Notes: generated by a model not told the origin, from the letters alone. A stretch of DNA of 64,000 nt from Symbiobacterium sp040797425 (GCF_040797425.1 NZ_JBFNEH010000011.1:1-64000), one strand, 5' to 3'; positions 25,924 through 35,888 are shown, counted from the stretch's first letter. Made by a program: numbers and translations.

Positions 25924-27234
25924 TTGCATCGCCGCCCGATCTTACTGGTGGTCATCGCAGCCGCGATGTGCTTGGGAGTTGTCGCCGACATGGGCTGGCG
26001 TCATCTGCAGAGTTCGCATCCGGCGATGGTGGAAAACGACCAGCAGGCGGGTTCTGACGGACAAGCCCTGGTGGATGCCGTACCCGACGATGCGGCGGGG
26101 TCCTACGAGCGCGACCGCGTGGAGGTGGCGTCGCGCACCACGACCGGCCCGAGGGTCGCACGGGAGTCGCTGGAGTCGCTCGCGGCGGGACAGGTCCCGG
26201 TCATGCAGAAAGCGATTGCCATCACCGTGGACGGTCAGGCTGTGGTCGCCGTGGCCGATGAGGCCGCCGCACAGCAAGTGCTGGACACCATCCTGCACCA
26301 GTATGAAGAAAACTACCTGGGCGACGCCACTGTGGTGGAAGAGCTGACGTTCAGCGAGTCGGTGAGCTGGCGGGAGACCGAGGTGGCGCAGGACGAGGTC
26401 AAGAGCGTGGAGGAGGCGGTGAACGTCCTCCTGCTGGGAACGGACAAGGTGGCCACCTATACCGTGGTGTCGGGCGACACGGCCTGGGACATCGCGATGG
26501 AGTACGACCTCACCACCGACCAGCTGGCCCGGGCGAACCCGGGAGTGGACCTTGAACTGCTCCAGCCGGGACAGCAGCTGACCATCACCTACAAGGAACC
26601 CTACGTGCACCTCCGCTCGGTTGCCCAGCGCCAGGTCGAGGAGGGCATCCCCTTTGTGGAGGAGACCGTGGAGGACAGCAGCCTCTGGCCGTGGGAGTCT
26701 GAGATCGTCACCCCGGGGAAGTGGGGCAGCCGGGTGAAGATGCTCCGGGAGTACCGGGAGGATGGCGAGCTGGTCTCGACCGAAGTGCTGAACGTAGAGG
26801 TGCTCTCGCAGCCGCAGCGGCAGGTGCGCAAGGTAGGCACCAAGCAGGTACCCGATATGGGTACGGGCTCGCTGATCCTGCCCGTGGTCGGCGACCTGAC
26901 CTCGAAGTTCGGGCCTCGCTGGGGTTCGTGGCACAGCGGGATCGACCTGGCCACGTCGACGGGCACGCCCGTGAAGGCCGCAGACAGCGGCATCGTGACC
27001 TTTGTGGGCTGGGACGGCGGCTACGGCAAGCTCGTCAAGATTGACCACGGCGGCGGCAAGATGGTCACCTACTACGCCCATCTGTCTGGATACAACGTAT
27101 CGGTGGGCCAGGCGGTGAACAAGGGAGACGTGATCGGGTACGTGGGGAACACAGGCAACTCCACCGGTCCGCACCTTCACTTCGAGATCCGCATTGACGG
27201 CCAGCCGGTCAACCCGCTGAACTACTATCCCTAA
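25924..27234 (+). CDS. Peptidoglycan endopeptidase with LysM, G5 and M23 domains
   Basis: About 436 residues from TTG 25924 (AGGGAGGT 9 bases upstream). Order: a membrane anchor (PILLVVIAAAMCLGVVADMG), a region with EEAVNVLLLGT, a LysM domain (YTVVSGDTAWDIAMEYDLT, LLQPGQQLTI), a G5 domain (PFVEETVEDSSLW onward to VLSQPQRQVRKVGTK) and a C-terminal M23 peptidase with HSGIDLATSTG and TGPHLHFEIRIDG. This architecture is common in Firmicute cell-wall endopeptidases made during growth or sporulation. It follows a lytic transglycosylase, so the pair forms a wall-remodelling unit. Confidence 0.9.
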   Translation: MHRRPILLVVIAAAMCLGVVADMGWRHLQSSHPAMVENDQQAGSDGQALVDAVPDDAAGSYERDRVEVASRTTTGPRVARESLESLAAGQVPVMQKAIAITVDGQAVVAVADEAAAQQVLDTILHQYEENYLGDATVVEELTFSESVSWRETEVAQDEVKSVEEAVNVLLLGTDKVATYTVVSGDTAWDIAMEYDLTTDQLARANPGVDLELLQPGQQLTITYKEPYVHLRSVAQRQVEEGIPFVEETVEDSSLWPWESEIVTPGKWGSRVKMLREYREDGELVSTEVLNVEVLSQPQRQVRKVGTKQVPDMGTGSLILPVVGDLTSKFGPRWGSWHSGIDLATSTGTPVKAADSGIVTFVGWDGGYGKLVKIDHGGGKMVTYYAHLSGYNVSVGQAVNKGDVIGYVGNTGNSTGPHLHFEIRIDGQPVNPLNYYP

Positions 27235-27247
27235 CCGGCGTCTGCGC

Positions 27248-27280
27248 GGGCCGCGGGCACACCGCCCGTCGGCCCTTTTC
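27248..27280 (+). terminator. Terminator after the LysM-G5-M23 gene
   Basis: GGGCCG and CGGGC (27248-27258) pair with GCCCG and CGGCCC (27264-27275), with a one-base bulge, followed by TTTTC. Confidence 0.85.
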
Positions 27281-27443
27281 GTATGGGGTTTGGAAGCGCT
27301 GCAAAGGCTATCCCTGGGCAGGGAAATCTCACAGGCGGAGGCGCATCTACCCAGGAGGAGATGCGGCGCGATTGGGCGAATCTTTCAAAAAGCCATCGCA
27401 TGATGCTGCCCGTCTCGACATGCTCTCCAGGGGAGGGTGCGGA

Positions 27444-27947
27444 ATGGAAAGGCCCAGGGGGACCAAGAGCAAGGCTGACCAGATCAAGGCTTTCCTGAGT
27501 CAGTACCAGCCGAAGCTGTCAGAGGCGCGCGGGTTCCTCCAGTTCATGCTGTCCAAAGAAGAGATCCTTCGCCGCACCGAGATCGTATCTGACCTGACGG
27601 GCGCCGACTGCGCCATTCTCGTTTCCGCCAAGGGTTCGGGCACGTGGCCCTTCCTGTTCCGCCTTGGCGACAAGGTTTATACGAAAACCTCGCAGGCGGT
27701 GGTCGAACTGATGAAGGCGGTGCCTGAGCGCATCGCCTTGTGCCTCTCCACCGCGCCGCCGGAGTGGAGCGAGGAGCGGCAGGAGTTCCTGGAGACGCTG
27801 GCCCGCTGGCACGACGAGGTCTTCCAGGAAGATCTGGAGCGGGTTACCCGCCGTCAGGAACTGCTGCGGCGCATCGACGAGGCCCTCGACGCCGGCGACC
27901 GGGAGACCTTCGCACAACTGGCTGCAGAGCTGCGCCGGCTGGGCTGA
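27444..27947 (+). CDS. IDEAL-domain protein, YpiB-like
   Basis: About 167 residues from ATG 27444 (GGAGGG upstream at good spacing). The C-terminus RIDEALDAGDRETFAQLAAE matches the IDEAL domain, named for that motif in Bacillus proteins. The N-terminal part (FLQFMLSKEEILRRTEIVSD, CAILVSAKGSGTWPFLFRLG) resembles the UPF0302 module of YpiB. Function unknown; YpiB relatives have been linked to regulated proteolysis in Bacillus. It is followed by its own terminator. Confidence 0.7.
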   Translation: MERPRGTKSKADQIKAFLSQYQPKLSEARGFLQFMLSKEEILRRTEIVSDLTGADCAILVSAKGSGTWPFLFRLGDKVYTKTSQAVVELMKAVPERIALCLSTAPPEWSEERQEFLETLARWHDEVFQEDLERVTRRQELLRRIDEALDAGDRETFAQLAAELRRLG

Positions 27948-27967
27948 TTCGCTCCGGTGCGCAGGCA

Positions 27968-28000
27968 ACCGGGGTCCATCGGAAGATGGGCCCCGGTTCT
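27968..28000 (+). terminator. Terminator after the IDEAL-domain gene
   Basis: ACCGGGGTCCAT (27968-27979) pairs with ATGGGCCCCGGT (27986-27997), one wobble, around CGGAAG, followed by TCTG. Confidence 0.75.
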
Positions 28001-28212
28001 GCGCGCCGCCGCATTCTGGCAGCCCTCCCAAGGGGCGCACATGGCCCTTTTGCGGGGCGCTGTTCTATACTCAGAGTGGCCCCGCATGTCCCGCCGGCAG
28101 GGCGCTGATCCACCCCGGTCCGCAACGTGACAATGGGTTACGGGTCCGGAAGGAACGGGCCGTGGGCTCAGCGAAATTGGCGCACTGTGAGGATTGTTAA
28201 GGAGAGGACACG

Positions 28213-28920
<708 letters not shown>

Positions 28921-28938
28921 GCAGGGAGGGGGGAGCGC

Positions 28939-30717
28939 GTGCTCCGTAGCATCCAGGGCAAGTTGGTCGTGGTCTACCTCCTGCTGATCGTGGTCGCAAT
29001 GGAGCTCGCCAGCCTTTACCTCCTGCGAGAGCTGGAGCGCAGTTACATCGGCAAGGTGCAGGACGACCTGCACCAGAGTGCCCAGCTCCTGGCCGGCCAG
29101 TTGTCCAACTTCATCGTGGACGGCAGCCTCGACGCGGCGGCGGTCGACCAGTACATGGAGCGCTGGCCCGGCGAGGTGCTGGTGCTGGATGCCAACGGCG
29201 TGGTCATCGGGGCCACTGCGCGCCTTTCCAACCGGGAAGAGCTCCTGGGGCTCAAGTTCAGCCACGACGACGTCTCGCCCGCCTTCTTCGGCAACATCAA
29301 CCGGCGGATCGGGCAGGAAGGCGAGCGGCGGATGGCCTACGAGGCCGTTCCGATCACGGTGGACGGCAACGTAATCGGCGTGATCTACCTGAAAGACTCC
29401 CTGGAAGAGGCTTACGCCCGCCTGAGCGACCTGCGCGACATCCTGCTGGTCGCAACGCTGCTGGCCATGGCTTCGACGGTGGTGCTGAGCTTCGCGCTGG
29501 CCCGCACCATTACCGGCCCGATCCGGGAGCTCACCCGCACCGCGGCGCAGATCGCCGGTGGCAACTTTGATCAGGTGATTCCCGTCCGCTCCAGCGACGA
29601 GATCGGCCAGCTGGGCGAGATGTTCAACCGGATGAGCCGGCAGCTCAAGGAGACCATGGATGAAATCCAGGAGGAAAAGAGCCAGGCTGAGGCCATCCTG
29701 ACGCACATGGCCGACGGCCTGATGGCTCTGGATGGCAGCGGGCGCATCATCCGGCTCAACCCGGCGGCGGAGCGGATGTTCCAGGTTTCGCAGGCGCAGG
29801 CGGTCGGGCTCCACCCCCAGGAGCTGGCCGGGGGTTCGGGGCTGGAGGAAGCGCTCCTCGAGGCCTGGGGACAGAGCAGCGTGCTCTCGCGGCAGGTGCG
29901 CCTGAAGGACCGCGTCCTTCAGGCTTACATCACGCCGCTCAGGAGCGACGGGCAGCACCCGGCCGGCACGGTCATCGTTTTCCACGACATCACCGAGCTG
30001 GAGAAGGTGGAGCGGCTGCGGCGGGAGTTCGTGGCCAACGTCTCGCACGAACTGAAGACGCCGCTCACCACGGTGAAGAGTTACGTGGAGACGCTCCTGG
30101 ACGGGGCCGCCGACGACCCGGAGGTGCGCACCCGCTTCCTCCAGGTGGTGGACAGCGAGACCGAGCGCATGGCTCGCCTGGTGCGGGACCTGCTCCAGCT
30201 CACGCACATGGACGAGGGCACCGGCACCTGGACATTCGGGCCGCAGGACATGGGCGAACTCGTGGCCGAGGCGGTGGCCCGCCTGCGGGTCCAGGCGGAG
30301 CAGAAGAGGCTCACCGTCACGTGTGCGGTCGCACCCGGGACCCCGGCGGCGTACTGCGACTATGAGAAGGTCCAGCAGGTGGTCATCAACCTGCTGGCGA
30401 ATGCAATCGAGTTCACGCCCAGCGGGGGCCAGATCCGCATCACCATCGCCCCGGCAGGGGGCGAGGTGCGGGTGACCGTCGCCGACACGGGCATCGGCAT
30501 TCCCCCGGAGGACCTGCCCCGCATCTTCGAGCGGTTCTACCGGGTGGAGAAGGCCCGTTCCCGCACCATGGGCGGAACCGGCCTCGGACTCTCGATCGCC
30601 AAGCAGATCGTGGAGCTCTCCGGGGGCAAGATCGACATCGAGTCTGAGGTAGGCAGGGGGACGGCCGTCACGTTCACCCTCCCCGCCGCCGGCGCTGCGG
30701 AGGTGAACGCCCCGTGA
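28939..30717 (+). CDS. walK: Sensor histidine kinase WalK (YycG)
   Basis: 592 residues. An N-terminal membrane span, an extracellular sensing domain (about residues 35-165), a second span (LLVATLLAMASTVVLSFALA), a HAMP domain, a PAS domain (ILTHMADGLMALDGSGRIIR), then the HisKA domain with phospho-accepting His370 in FVANVSHELKTPLTT and the HATPase with NLLANAIEF and GTGLGLSIAKQI. This is the full WalK layout. GTG 28939 follows GGGAGGGG. Its stop overlaps the yycH-like start. Confidence 0.95.
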   Translation: MLRSIQGKLVVVYLLLIVVAMELASLYLLRELERSYIGKVQDDLHQSAQLLAGQLSNFIVDGSLDAAAVDQYMERWPGEVLVLDANGVVIGATARLSNREELLGLKFSHDDVSPAFFGNINRRIGQEGERRMAYEAVPITVDGNVIGVIYLKDSLEEAYARLSDLRDILLVATLLAMASTVVLSFALARTITGPIRELTRTAAQIAGGNFDQVIPVRSSDEIGQLGEMFNRMSRQLKETMDEIQEEKSQAEAILTHMADGLMALDGSGRIIRLNPAAERMFQVSQAQAVGLHPQELAGGSGLEEALLEAWGQSSVLSRQVRLKDRVLQAYITPLRSDGQHPAGTVIVFHDITELEKVERLRREFVANVSHELKTPLTTVKSYVETLLDGAADDPEVRTRFLQVVDSETERMARLVRDLLQLTHMDEGTGTWTFGPQDMGELVAEAVARLRVQAEQKRLTVTCAVAPGTPAAYCDYEKVQQVVINLLANAIEFTPSGGQIRITIAPAGGEVRVTVADTGIGIPPEDLPRIFERFYRVEKARSRTMGGTGLGLSIAKQIVELSGGKIDIESEVGRGTAVTFTLPAAGAAEVNAP

Positions 30718-32078
30718 GACACGCCCCGGTTGGGCGGGAGGTACTGCTGAACCTCCTGCTGGTCGCCCTGGTGGGCTCCAGCCTGTTCCTGTCCGTGAAA
30801 ATCTGGTATCCCGAGCCGCTCTTCGGCGGCCAGAGCACCACCGAGCCAAGCCTCCAGCTGCAGCCGCCGCCGACCATTCGGGAGATGCCCGAGGTGTTCC
30901 GCCCCACGCGGGTGACCATCCGGGACGGTCAGGGCCACGCCGCTGAACTGCACACAGGTTCCCCCACGTACGCCACGCTCTGGCGGCCGATTCGGGAGGC
31001 CGTGACGGGCCTGTACGTCGGGGGCGGTGCGGTGCTCATCGACGGGCTCCCGGAAGCGGCCGCCACGGGGCCATCGCTGCAGTTGCACCTCCCGGTGGCG
31101 CTCCTGGTGAGCGAGTGGGCCGAGCTCCTGCAGTGGGACGCCCCCTCGCTGCGCAACGGGGCGATCTGGGTGGACCGGCTCATCATCACGCTGGGCGAGC
31201 CGGCCTCCATCTACCTTTCGGGCCCGGCCGGCTTCGACCTCTACCTGGCCGACCTACCCGACGAGCGGTGCGAGACCCTGGCCGGCTACATTCGGCACAT
31301 CGACGCCACGCTCTACCGGCCCTACCGCCAGGTGGAGGCGGAGGAACTGGGCGTGACCGTGCTGTCTGACGTGACGGTGCCCGACGTGCAGGTCATGCCG
31401 GCGGCGCGGGTCCTGGTATCGCTCCCGAACCAGCAGGAGGAGGAGGCGCGCTACTTCCCCGACCTGTCGGTGGTCCGGCAGATCGACGAGCGGGGCGCCC
31501 GCAGCCTGACGGACGGGCAGCGCGTGCTGCGGCTCACGAGCGCCGGCGTGCTCCAGTTCCGCACGGCCGACACGAGCGACGTGACCGAACCGCTGCAGAT
31601 GGCGGAGGCGCTCGAGGTGGCCCGGGAATGGGTGGGCTCCCGCGGCGGCTGGCCCCAGGATCTGGTGGTGCGCCGGTACGTCCGGGATCAGGGGACGGGC
31701 CAGCTGGAGTTCGGAGTGCACACCGGGTGGTCCTACCCCGTGGAGTCCCTGCCGGGAGCCGTGCAGGTGCACGTCTCCGCAGCGGAACGGGTCGTCTACT
31801 TTGAACGTACCCCGACGGTGCAGAACGTGTTTTTCGACGGCGACCCGCTGCCGATCATCACCCCCGAAGCAGCCCTGGCCCATGCCCTGCCCGCGGCACC
31901 GGTGCTGCAGACCGAGCCGGTGAGGGCGATCTACCTCACCTACCTGCTCAAGCCCAGCACCAACACCCCGGGGGAATGGGTGGCCGATCCCACCTGGGTG
32001 ATCCAGGCTGCCGACACCCTGGTGTATATCTACGCGGTGGACGGCGAGTACCCGCGGCCGCCTAAAGTTGTGCATTGA
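30714..32078 (+). CDS. YycH-like regulator of the WalRK system
   Basis: 454 residues with one N-terminal membrane span (EVLLNLLLVALVGSSLFLSV) and a large extracytoplasmic part, the layout of YycH. It includes YSYPVESLPGA-like sequence (WSYPVESLPGAVQVHVSA) typical of the C-terminal YycH/YycI fold. In Bacillus YycH and YycI form a membrane complex that holds WalK in check. Sequence is divergent; the call leans on position directly after walK and topology. GTG 30714 overlaps the walK stop. Confidence 0.75.
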   Translation: MRHAPVGREVLLNLLLVALVGSSLFLSVKIWYPEPLFGGQSTTEPSLQLQPPPTIREMPEVFRPTRVTIRDGQGHAAELHTGSPTYATLWRPIREAVTGLYVGGGAVLIDGLPEAAATGPSLQLHLPVALLVSEWAELLQWDAPSLRNGAIWVDRLIITLGEPASIYLSGPAGFDLYLADLPDERCETLAGYIRHIDATLYRPYRQVEAEELGVTVLSDVTVPDVQVMPAARVLVSLPNQQEEEARYFPDLSVVRQIDERGARSLTDGQRVLRLTSAGVLQFRTADTSDVTEPLQMAEALEVAREWVGSRGGWPQDLVVRRYVRDQGTGQLEFGVHTGWSYPVESLPGAVQVHVSAAERVVYFERTPTVQNVFFDGDPLPIITPEAALAHALPAAPVLQTEPVRAIYLTYLLKPSTNTPGEWVADPTWVIQAADTLVYIYAVDGEYPRPPKVVH

Positions 32079-32131
32079 GGCGAACGGGGGCGTAACCTTT
32101 TTGGCCGTTCGTTCGTTACGGAGGTGGGGGA

Positions 32132-32989
32132 GTGGACTGGACGAGGGCCCGCGCCATTCTGATCGTGGCTTTCGCTTTGGTCAACCTGGTCCTGGCCGTC
32201 TCCCTGTGGATGCCTAAGGATGACCTGGCTTCTGCCGAGCCCACGGCCCGGTCGCAGCTGGCGCAGCTGCGGTCGCGGCTGGACGAACGGGGGTTGCTCC
32301 TGCCGAGCAGCGTTGTGATACCCGCGACGCCGGAACCCATGAATTTCCTGCGCGTGGAGTTCCGGCCCTACCCCGCAAATGATGGGGCGGCCGGCGAATC
32401 CTCTGGAGGAAGCGCGCCTGCCACGGATCTGCGCTACCGGAACGACGCCGCAACCCGGGAGACGGTATTCCTGCCCGCGTATCCGCAGGACTGGCCGGCT
32501 CCCGATCTCTCGGACCGCGCGGCGCTGCGCACGGCGGCGGAAGGATTCCTGCAGACCCACGGCCTGCTGCCTGACGACGCACAGCTGTCGGGCATCTTCA
32601 GTCGGCCATCCGGCGCCATGGTGGAGTTCGTGCCGGCGTACGAGGGGTTGCCGGTCTACTCTGGCTACCTGCGCGTCTACTTCAGCGAACGGGGCATCGA
32701 GCGGGTGGTCCGGCACTGGGTGCATCCAGTGGGCTTCAAGGAGGGCCCGCCCAAGGCGGTTCGGCCCGCGGCGGAGGCCCTGCTGCGGCTGGCGGGCCAC
32801 CTGGAGCAGGAGAGCGACGAAGTGCTTACGATTGTGGACGTCCATCTCGGGTACTATTCGGGGCCTTCGGTGACGGTCTCTGTAGCTGACGAGGTCAGCG
32901 CCTGGGAAACGGTGCCTGTATGGCGGATCACGCTGGACAACGGGTTGATCTACTACGTGAACGCATTCAACGGCGAGTTGGAGTCCTGA
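32132..32989 (+). CDS. YycI-like regulator of the WalRK system
   Basis: 285 residues. It starts MDWTRARAILIVAFALVNLV, a short cytoplasmic tail plus one membrane span typical of YycI, followed by an extracellular domain with FVPAYEGLPVYSGYLRVYFS and TVPVWRITLDNGLIYYVNAF. It should sit beside the YycH-like protein and modulate WalK. GTG 32132 follows GGAGGTGGGG. Confidence 0.8.
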   Translation: MDWTRARAILIVAFALVNLVLAVSLWMPKDDLASAEPTARSQLAQLRSRLDERGLLLPSSVVIPATPEPMNFLRVEFRPYPANDGAAGESSGGSAPATDLRYRNDAATRETVFLPAYPQDWPAPDLSDRAALRTAAEGFLQTHGLLPDDAQLSGIFSRPSGAMVEFVPAYEGLPVYSGYLRVYFSERGIERVVRHWVHPVGFKEGPPKAVRPAAEALLRLAGHLEQESDEVLTIVDVHLGYYSGPSVTVSVADEVSAWETVPVWRITLDNGLIYYVNAFNGELES

Positions 32990-33035
32990 TCCTGGTATTC
33001 CAGTACTGCGCCAGACCGGCAAGGAGGAAGGGTTC

Positions 33036-34310
33036 TTGACCACGTTAACGATTCGCGGCGGTCGTCCTCTCAAGGGCACCATTCGAGTGAGCGGTCGCAA
33101 GAACGCGACGCTGCCGCTCATTGCCGCGTCCCTGCTCGCGGAAGGGACCAGCCGGCTCGAGAACGTGCCGCAGATTCACGACGTGCTGGTGTACCGGGAC
33201 CTGCTGATCGGGCTGGGCGCTCGGGTGGACTGGGACCCGGTGCGCGGCGTGCTCACGATCCATACGGACGGCGTGCGGCCCGGCGAGCCGGACTACCACC
33301 TGGCCTCGTCGATCCGAGCCTCCTATTACTTATTGGGCGTGATGCTGACCCGGTACGGCGAGGCGAGCGTGCCGCTGCCCGGCGGCGACAAGATCGGCAC
33401 GCGACCCGTGGACCAGCATTTTAAAGGGCTGAGGGCTCTGGGTGCGGAGGTCTGGCTGGACCGGGGCATGATCCGGGCCCGGGCCCGGCGGTTGCGGGGC
33501 GCGAGCGTGTACCTCGACGTGGTGAGCGTGGGGGCAACCATTCAGGTGATGCTGGCTGCCTCGCTGGCGGAGGGCACGACGGTGATTCAGAACTGTGCCC
33601 GGGAACCGCACGTGGTCGCGGTGGCCAACTTCATCAACGCCTGCGGCGGCAAGGTCTCTGGCGCGGGCACCGACACGATCCGGGTGCGGGGCGTGGACCG
33701 GCTCACGGGCACGGTGCAGACCGTGATCCCGGACGACATCGAGGCGGGCACCTGGATGATGGCGGCCGTGATGACCGGCGGGGACGTGACGCTGCAGAAC
33801 GTGATTCCCACGCACCTCACGCCGATCATGGCGAAGCTCAGGGAGGCGGGAGCCGAGGTCTACGAGATGGGCGACGCCGTGCGGGTGGTCGGCACGGGCC
33901 GGCCCCGGGCGGTTAACGTGAAGACGCTGCCCTACCCCGGCTTCCCCACCGACGCGCAGAGCCAGATGACGGCCCTGCTGTCGCTGGCGGACGGGACAAG
34001 CTATGTCACCGAAACGCTCTACGAGGATCGGTTCCGCTTTGTGCCCGAACTGGTGCGGATGGGCGCCAACATCCGCGTGGAGGGCCGAACGGCCATCGTG
34101 AAGGGCGTCGAGCGGCTCTACGGCGCCCCGGTGGAGGCGACGGACATCCGGGCTGGCGCGGCCCTGATCCTGGCCGGCCTGGCCGCCGAGGGCGAGACGA
34201 CCATCTATGGCCTGGAGCACGTGCAACGGGGCTACGAGAAGCTGGAGCAGAAGCTGCTGGCCCTCGGGGCGCAGGTACAGCTGGAACGACAGGGAGTCGC
34301 CGTGGGATAG
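33036..34310 (+). CDS. murA: UDP-N-acetylglucosamine 1-carboxyvinyltransferase, Cys-to-Asp form
   Basis: 424 residues with Lys22-Asn23 in SGRKNATLPLIAASLL and EPSP-synthase-fold repeats through VLAGLAAEG-type C-terminus (LILAGLAAEGETTIYGLEHV). It makes the first committed peptidoglycan precursor from UDP-GlcNAc and PEP in the cytoplasm. The active-site loop reads PLPGGDKIGTRPVDQH, so the usual Cys115 (attacked by fosfomycin) is Asp118 here. Asp supports catalysis and gives natural fosfomycin resistance in mycobacteria and chlamydiae. It follows the WalRK regulators; TTG 33036 has AAGGAGGAAG upstream. Confidence 0.94.
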   Translation: MTTLTIRGGRPLKGTIRVSGRKNATLPLIAASLLAEGTSRLENVPQIHDVLVYRDLLIGLGARVDWDPVRGVLTIHTDGVRPGEPDYHLASSIRASYYLLGVMLTRYGEASVPLPGGDKIGTRPVDQHFKGLRALGAEVWLDRGMIRARARRLRGASVYLDVVSVGATIQVMLAASLAEGTTVIQNCAREPHVVAVANFINACGGKVSGAGTDTIRVRGVDRLTGTVQTVIPDDIEAGTWMMAAVMTGGDVTLQNVIPTHLTPIMAKLREAGAEVYEMGDAVRVVGTGRPRAVNVKTLPYPGFPTDAQSQMTALLSLADGTSYVTETLYEDRFRFVPELVRMGANIRVEGRTAIVKGVERLYGAPVEATDIRAGAALILAGLAAEGETTIYGLEHVQRGYEKLEQKLLALGAQVQLERQGVAVG

Positions 34311-34321
34311 CGAACACTAAG

Positions 34322-34350
34322 GGCGGTGCCATTCGGCACCGCCTTATTGG
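34322..34350 (+). terminator. Terminator after murA
   Basis: GGCGGTGCC (34322-34330) pairs perfectly with GGCACCGCC (34335-34343) around ATTC, followed by TTATT. Confidence 0.85.
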
Positions 34351-34368
34351 TTGGCAGGGGGTCTTACC

Positions 34369-34854
34369 GTGCACATTCGCCTGGTGACCGTCGGCAAGGT
34401 GAAGGAGCGCTACCTCCAGGAGGGGATACGGGAGTATCTCAAGCGGCTCGGCCCGTACGCCCGGGTGGAGGTGGTCTCCGTGCCGGACGAGCCGATTCCG
34501 GAAGGGGCCTCGCCGGCGCAGGAGGAGCAGGTGAAGCGGCGGGAGGGGGAGCGGATCCTGCGCGTCCTGGGCCAGGGCGGCCCGGAGCACGTGGTGGTGC
34601 TGGATGCGCGTGGGAAAAACCTCTCGTCGGAGGAGCTGGCGGCTTTCCTGGCGGAGCGCGCCCTCAGGGGGGACTCGAGCCTGGCCTTCGTGGTCGGCGG
34701 CTCGCTGGGCCTCGATCCCGCAGTGCTTGCCCGGGCGGACACCGTGCTGTCGCTGGGGCGGATGACGTTTCTGCATCAGATGGTGCCGTTGATCTTGTTG
34801 GAGCAGATCTATCGGGGGTTCAAGATAAACCGGGGGGAGAAGTACCATAAGTAG
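34369..34854 (+). CDS. rlmH: 23S rRNA (pseudouridine1915-N3)-methyltransferase RlmH
   Basis: About 161 residues starting MHIRLVTVGKVKERYLQEGI, with LDARGKNLSSEELA, FVVGGSLGLDPAVLARAD and the C-terminal LILLEQIYRGFKINRGEKYH, all SPOUT-family RlmH signatures. It methylates pseudouridine 1915 of 23S rRNA. GTG 34369 follows CAGGGGG. In Bacillus rlmH also closes the yyc region. Confidence 0.96.
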   Translation: MHIRLVTVGKVKERYLQEGIREYLKRLGPYARVEVVSVPDEPIPEGASPAQEEQVKRREGERILRVLGQGGPEHVVVLDARGKNLSSEELAAFLAERALRGDSSLAFVVGGSLGLDPAVLARADTVLSLGRMTFLHQMVPLILLEQIYRGFKINRGEKYHK

Positions 34855-35060
34855 TTATCCGACCTCGGAATGACCAGTGACCTGAAAATCACCGGTCAAC
34901 GGCCATGCAGAGTCCCTTGACGCTCACGTGGCTCGTTTGGCCACCGCTGCGTGCATTAGCATACTGGTATTTCAACAGTGTTCCCCACCGCTGCGAAGGT
35001 CTTCTAAGCGGCTGGACCAGGCGCACTCGCACCCGAAAAGATTGGGGCCCATGCCTGTGG
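34855..35060. other. Non-coding gap after rlmH
   Basis: About 200 bases with lower GC than the flanks. One weak inverted repeat (TGACCAGTGA at 34871-34880 with TCACCGGTCA at 34889-34898) is visible, possibly an rlmH terminator. Nothing else supported. Confidence 0.4.
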
Positions 35061-35690
35061 CTAAGCCTCATCCGGCGTCCAGGGCTTGTTAAAATACAAA
35101 TCTAGAGCCTTCTGGATGATCGTTGCTGGGGGATCACCCCTAAGAGAGCAGCCGGCAGAGTCAAAGTCGTCAGCACCCCGGTTAGCGACCAAGGCATCCT
35201 CCAGGATCGTACGGGCCCAGTCATTGCGAAGATAGTTGAAATTGTTCTGTCCGAAAGTCTTCCTTCTGGGCGCACCACTCTTGAGCAGAGGGCAGTGGCG
35301 CTGTATGTCCAAGGGCACCGGGACAGCAAACCGTGCGCTCAGCTCGAAATTGCCAGTGAACCAGCCCACCGATTCAAGGTCAAATTCGCACTCAGAGAAG
35401 AACCCGACTATGTAGTACCTACCATCACGGGGGTTCTTGGATGCTACAAACAGGAACCCCGCACCGTTGTGATCATCTACGTACTCACGAGGATTGACAT
35501 TCAGTGGAACGTAGCCGCCATACTCCACCAACTCCGACCAGTTGAAGAGAAGGGCATCGGCATGATCATCGGGGTGCTCTTCAGTCCATCGAAACTGCGA
35601 CTTGCCTGGCTGAGTTGGGTCAATCGTTGTCCAACCGTTGTCACTCCATAAGACGTTGGCCATCACGTGCCGGAAGGGCGAGGCTTTCAC
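35061..35690 (-). CDS. Hypothetical protein, orphan of lower GC
   Basis: About 209 residues from GTG 35690, chosen because CAGGAGG sits 8 bases upstream. The protein begins MKASPFRHVMANVLWSDNGW and includes DGRYYIVGFFSECEFD and NDWARTILEDALVANRG. I do not recognise the family. It has no signal peptide or membrane span and looks like a soluble cytoplasmic domain. Its base composition is clearly less GC-rich than its neighbours and it is flanked by a non-coding gap and a pseudogene, which suggests horizontal gain. The frame remains open upstream to 35798, so a longer or 5'-truncated form is possible. Confidence 0.6.
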   Translation of the reverse strand: MKASPFRHVMANVLWSDNGWTTIDPTQPGKSQFRWTEEHPDDHADALLFNWSELVEYGGYVPLNVNPREYVDDHNGAGFLFVASKNPRDGRYYIVGFFSECEFDLESVGWFTGNFELSARFAVPVPLDIQRHCPLLKSGAPRRKTFGQNNFNYLRNDWARTILEDALVANRGADDFDSAGCSLRGDPPATIIQKALDLYFNKPWTPDEA

Positions 35691-35803
35691 TGCATACGCC
35701 TCCTGAACGACTTTTTGCTTCTTGGGTACGATTTGGATAGAGAGCAATCCTGCTGACCGGTCAGGACGCAAATTGGGTCTAACTGCGAAGCCTAACAATT
35801 GTT

Positions 35804-35844
35804 GAACCGGGTCGAAGCCACATTTGCGTGGCTTCGACCCGTTC
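35804..35844. terminator. Long inverted repeat between the orphan gene and the ABC pseudogene
   Basis: A left arm at 35804-35821 (ends GGGTCGAAGCCAC) pairs with a right arm at 35828-35844 (starts GTGGCTTCGACCC), 17 pairs with one bulged base. Probably the terminator of the leftward ABC gene. Confidence 0.6.
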
Positions 35845-35888
35845 TCTGGAAGCGAGGGATCACACGCAGGTACAGGTGGTATGGCTTG

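Noticed and set aside
28045..28071. Promoter before walR with TTGCGG and TATACT
   Set aside because: The hexamers are only 10 bases apart, too close for a sigma-A promoter.
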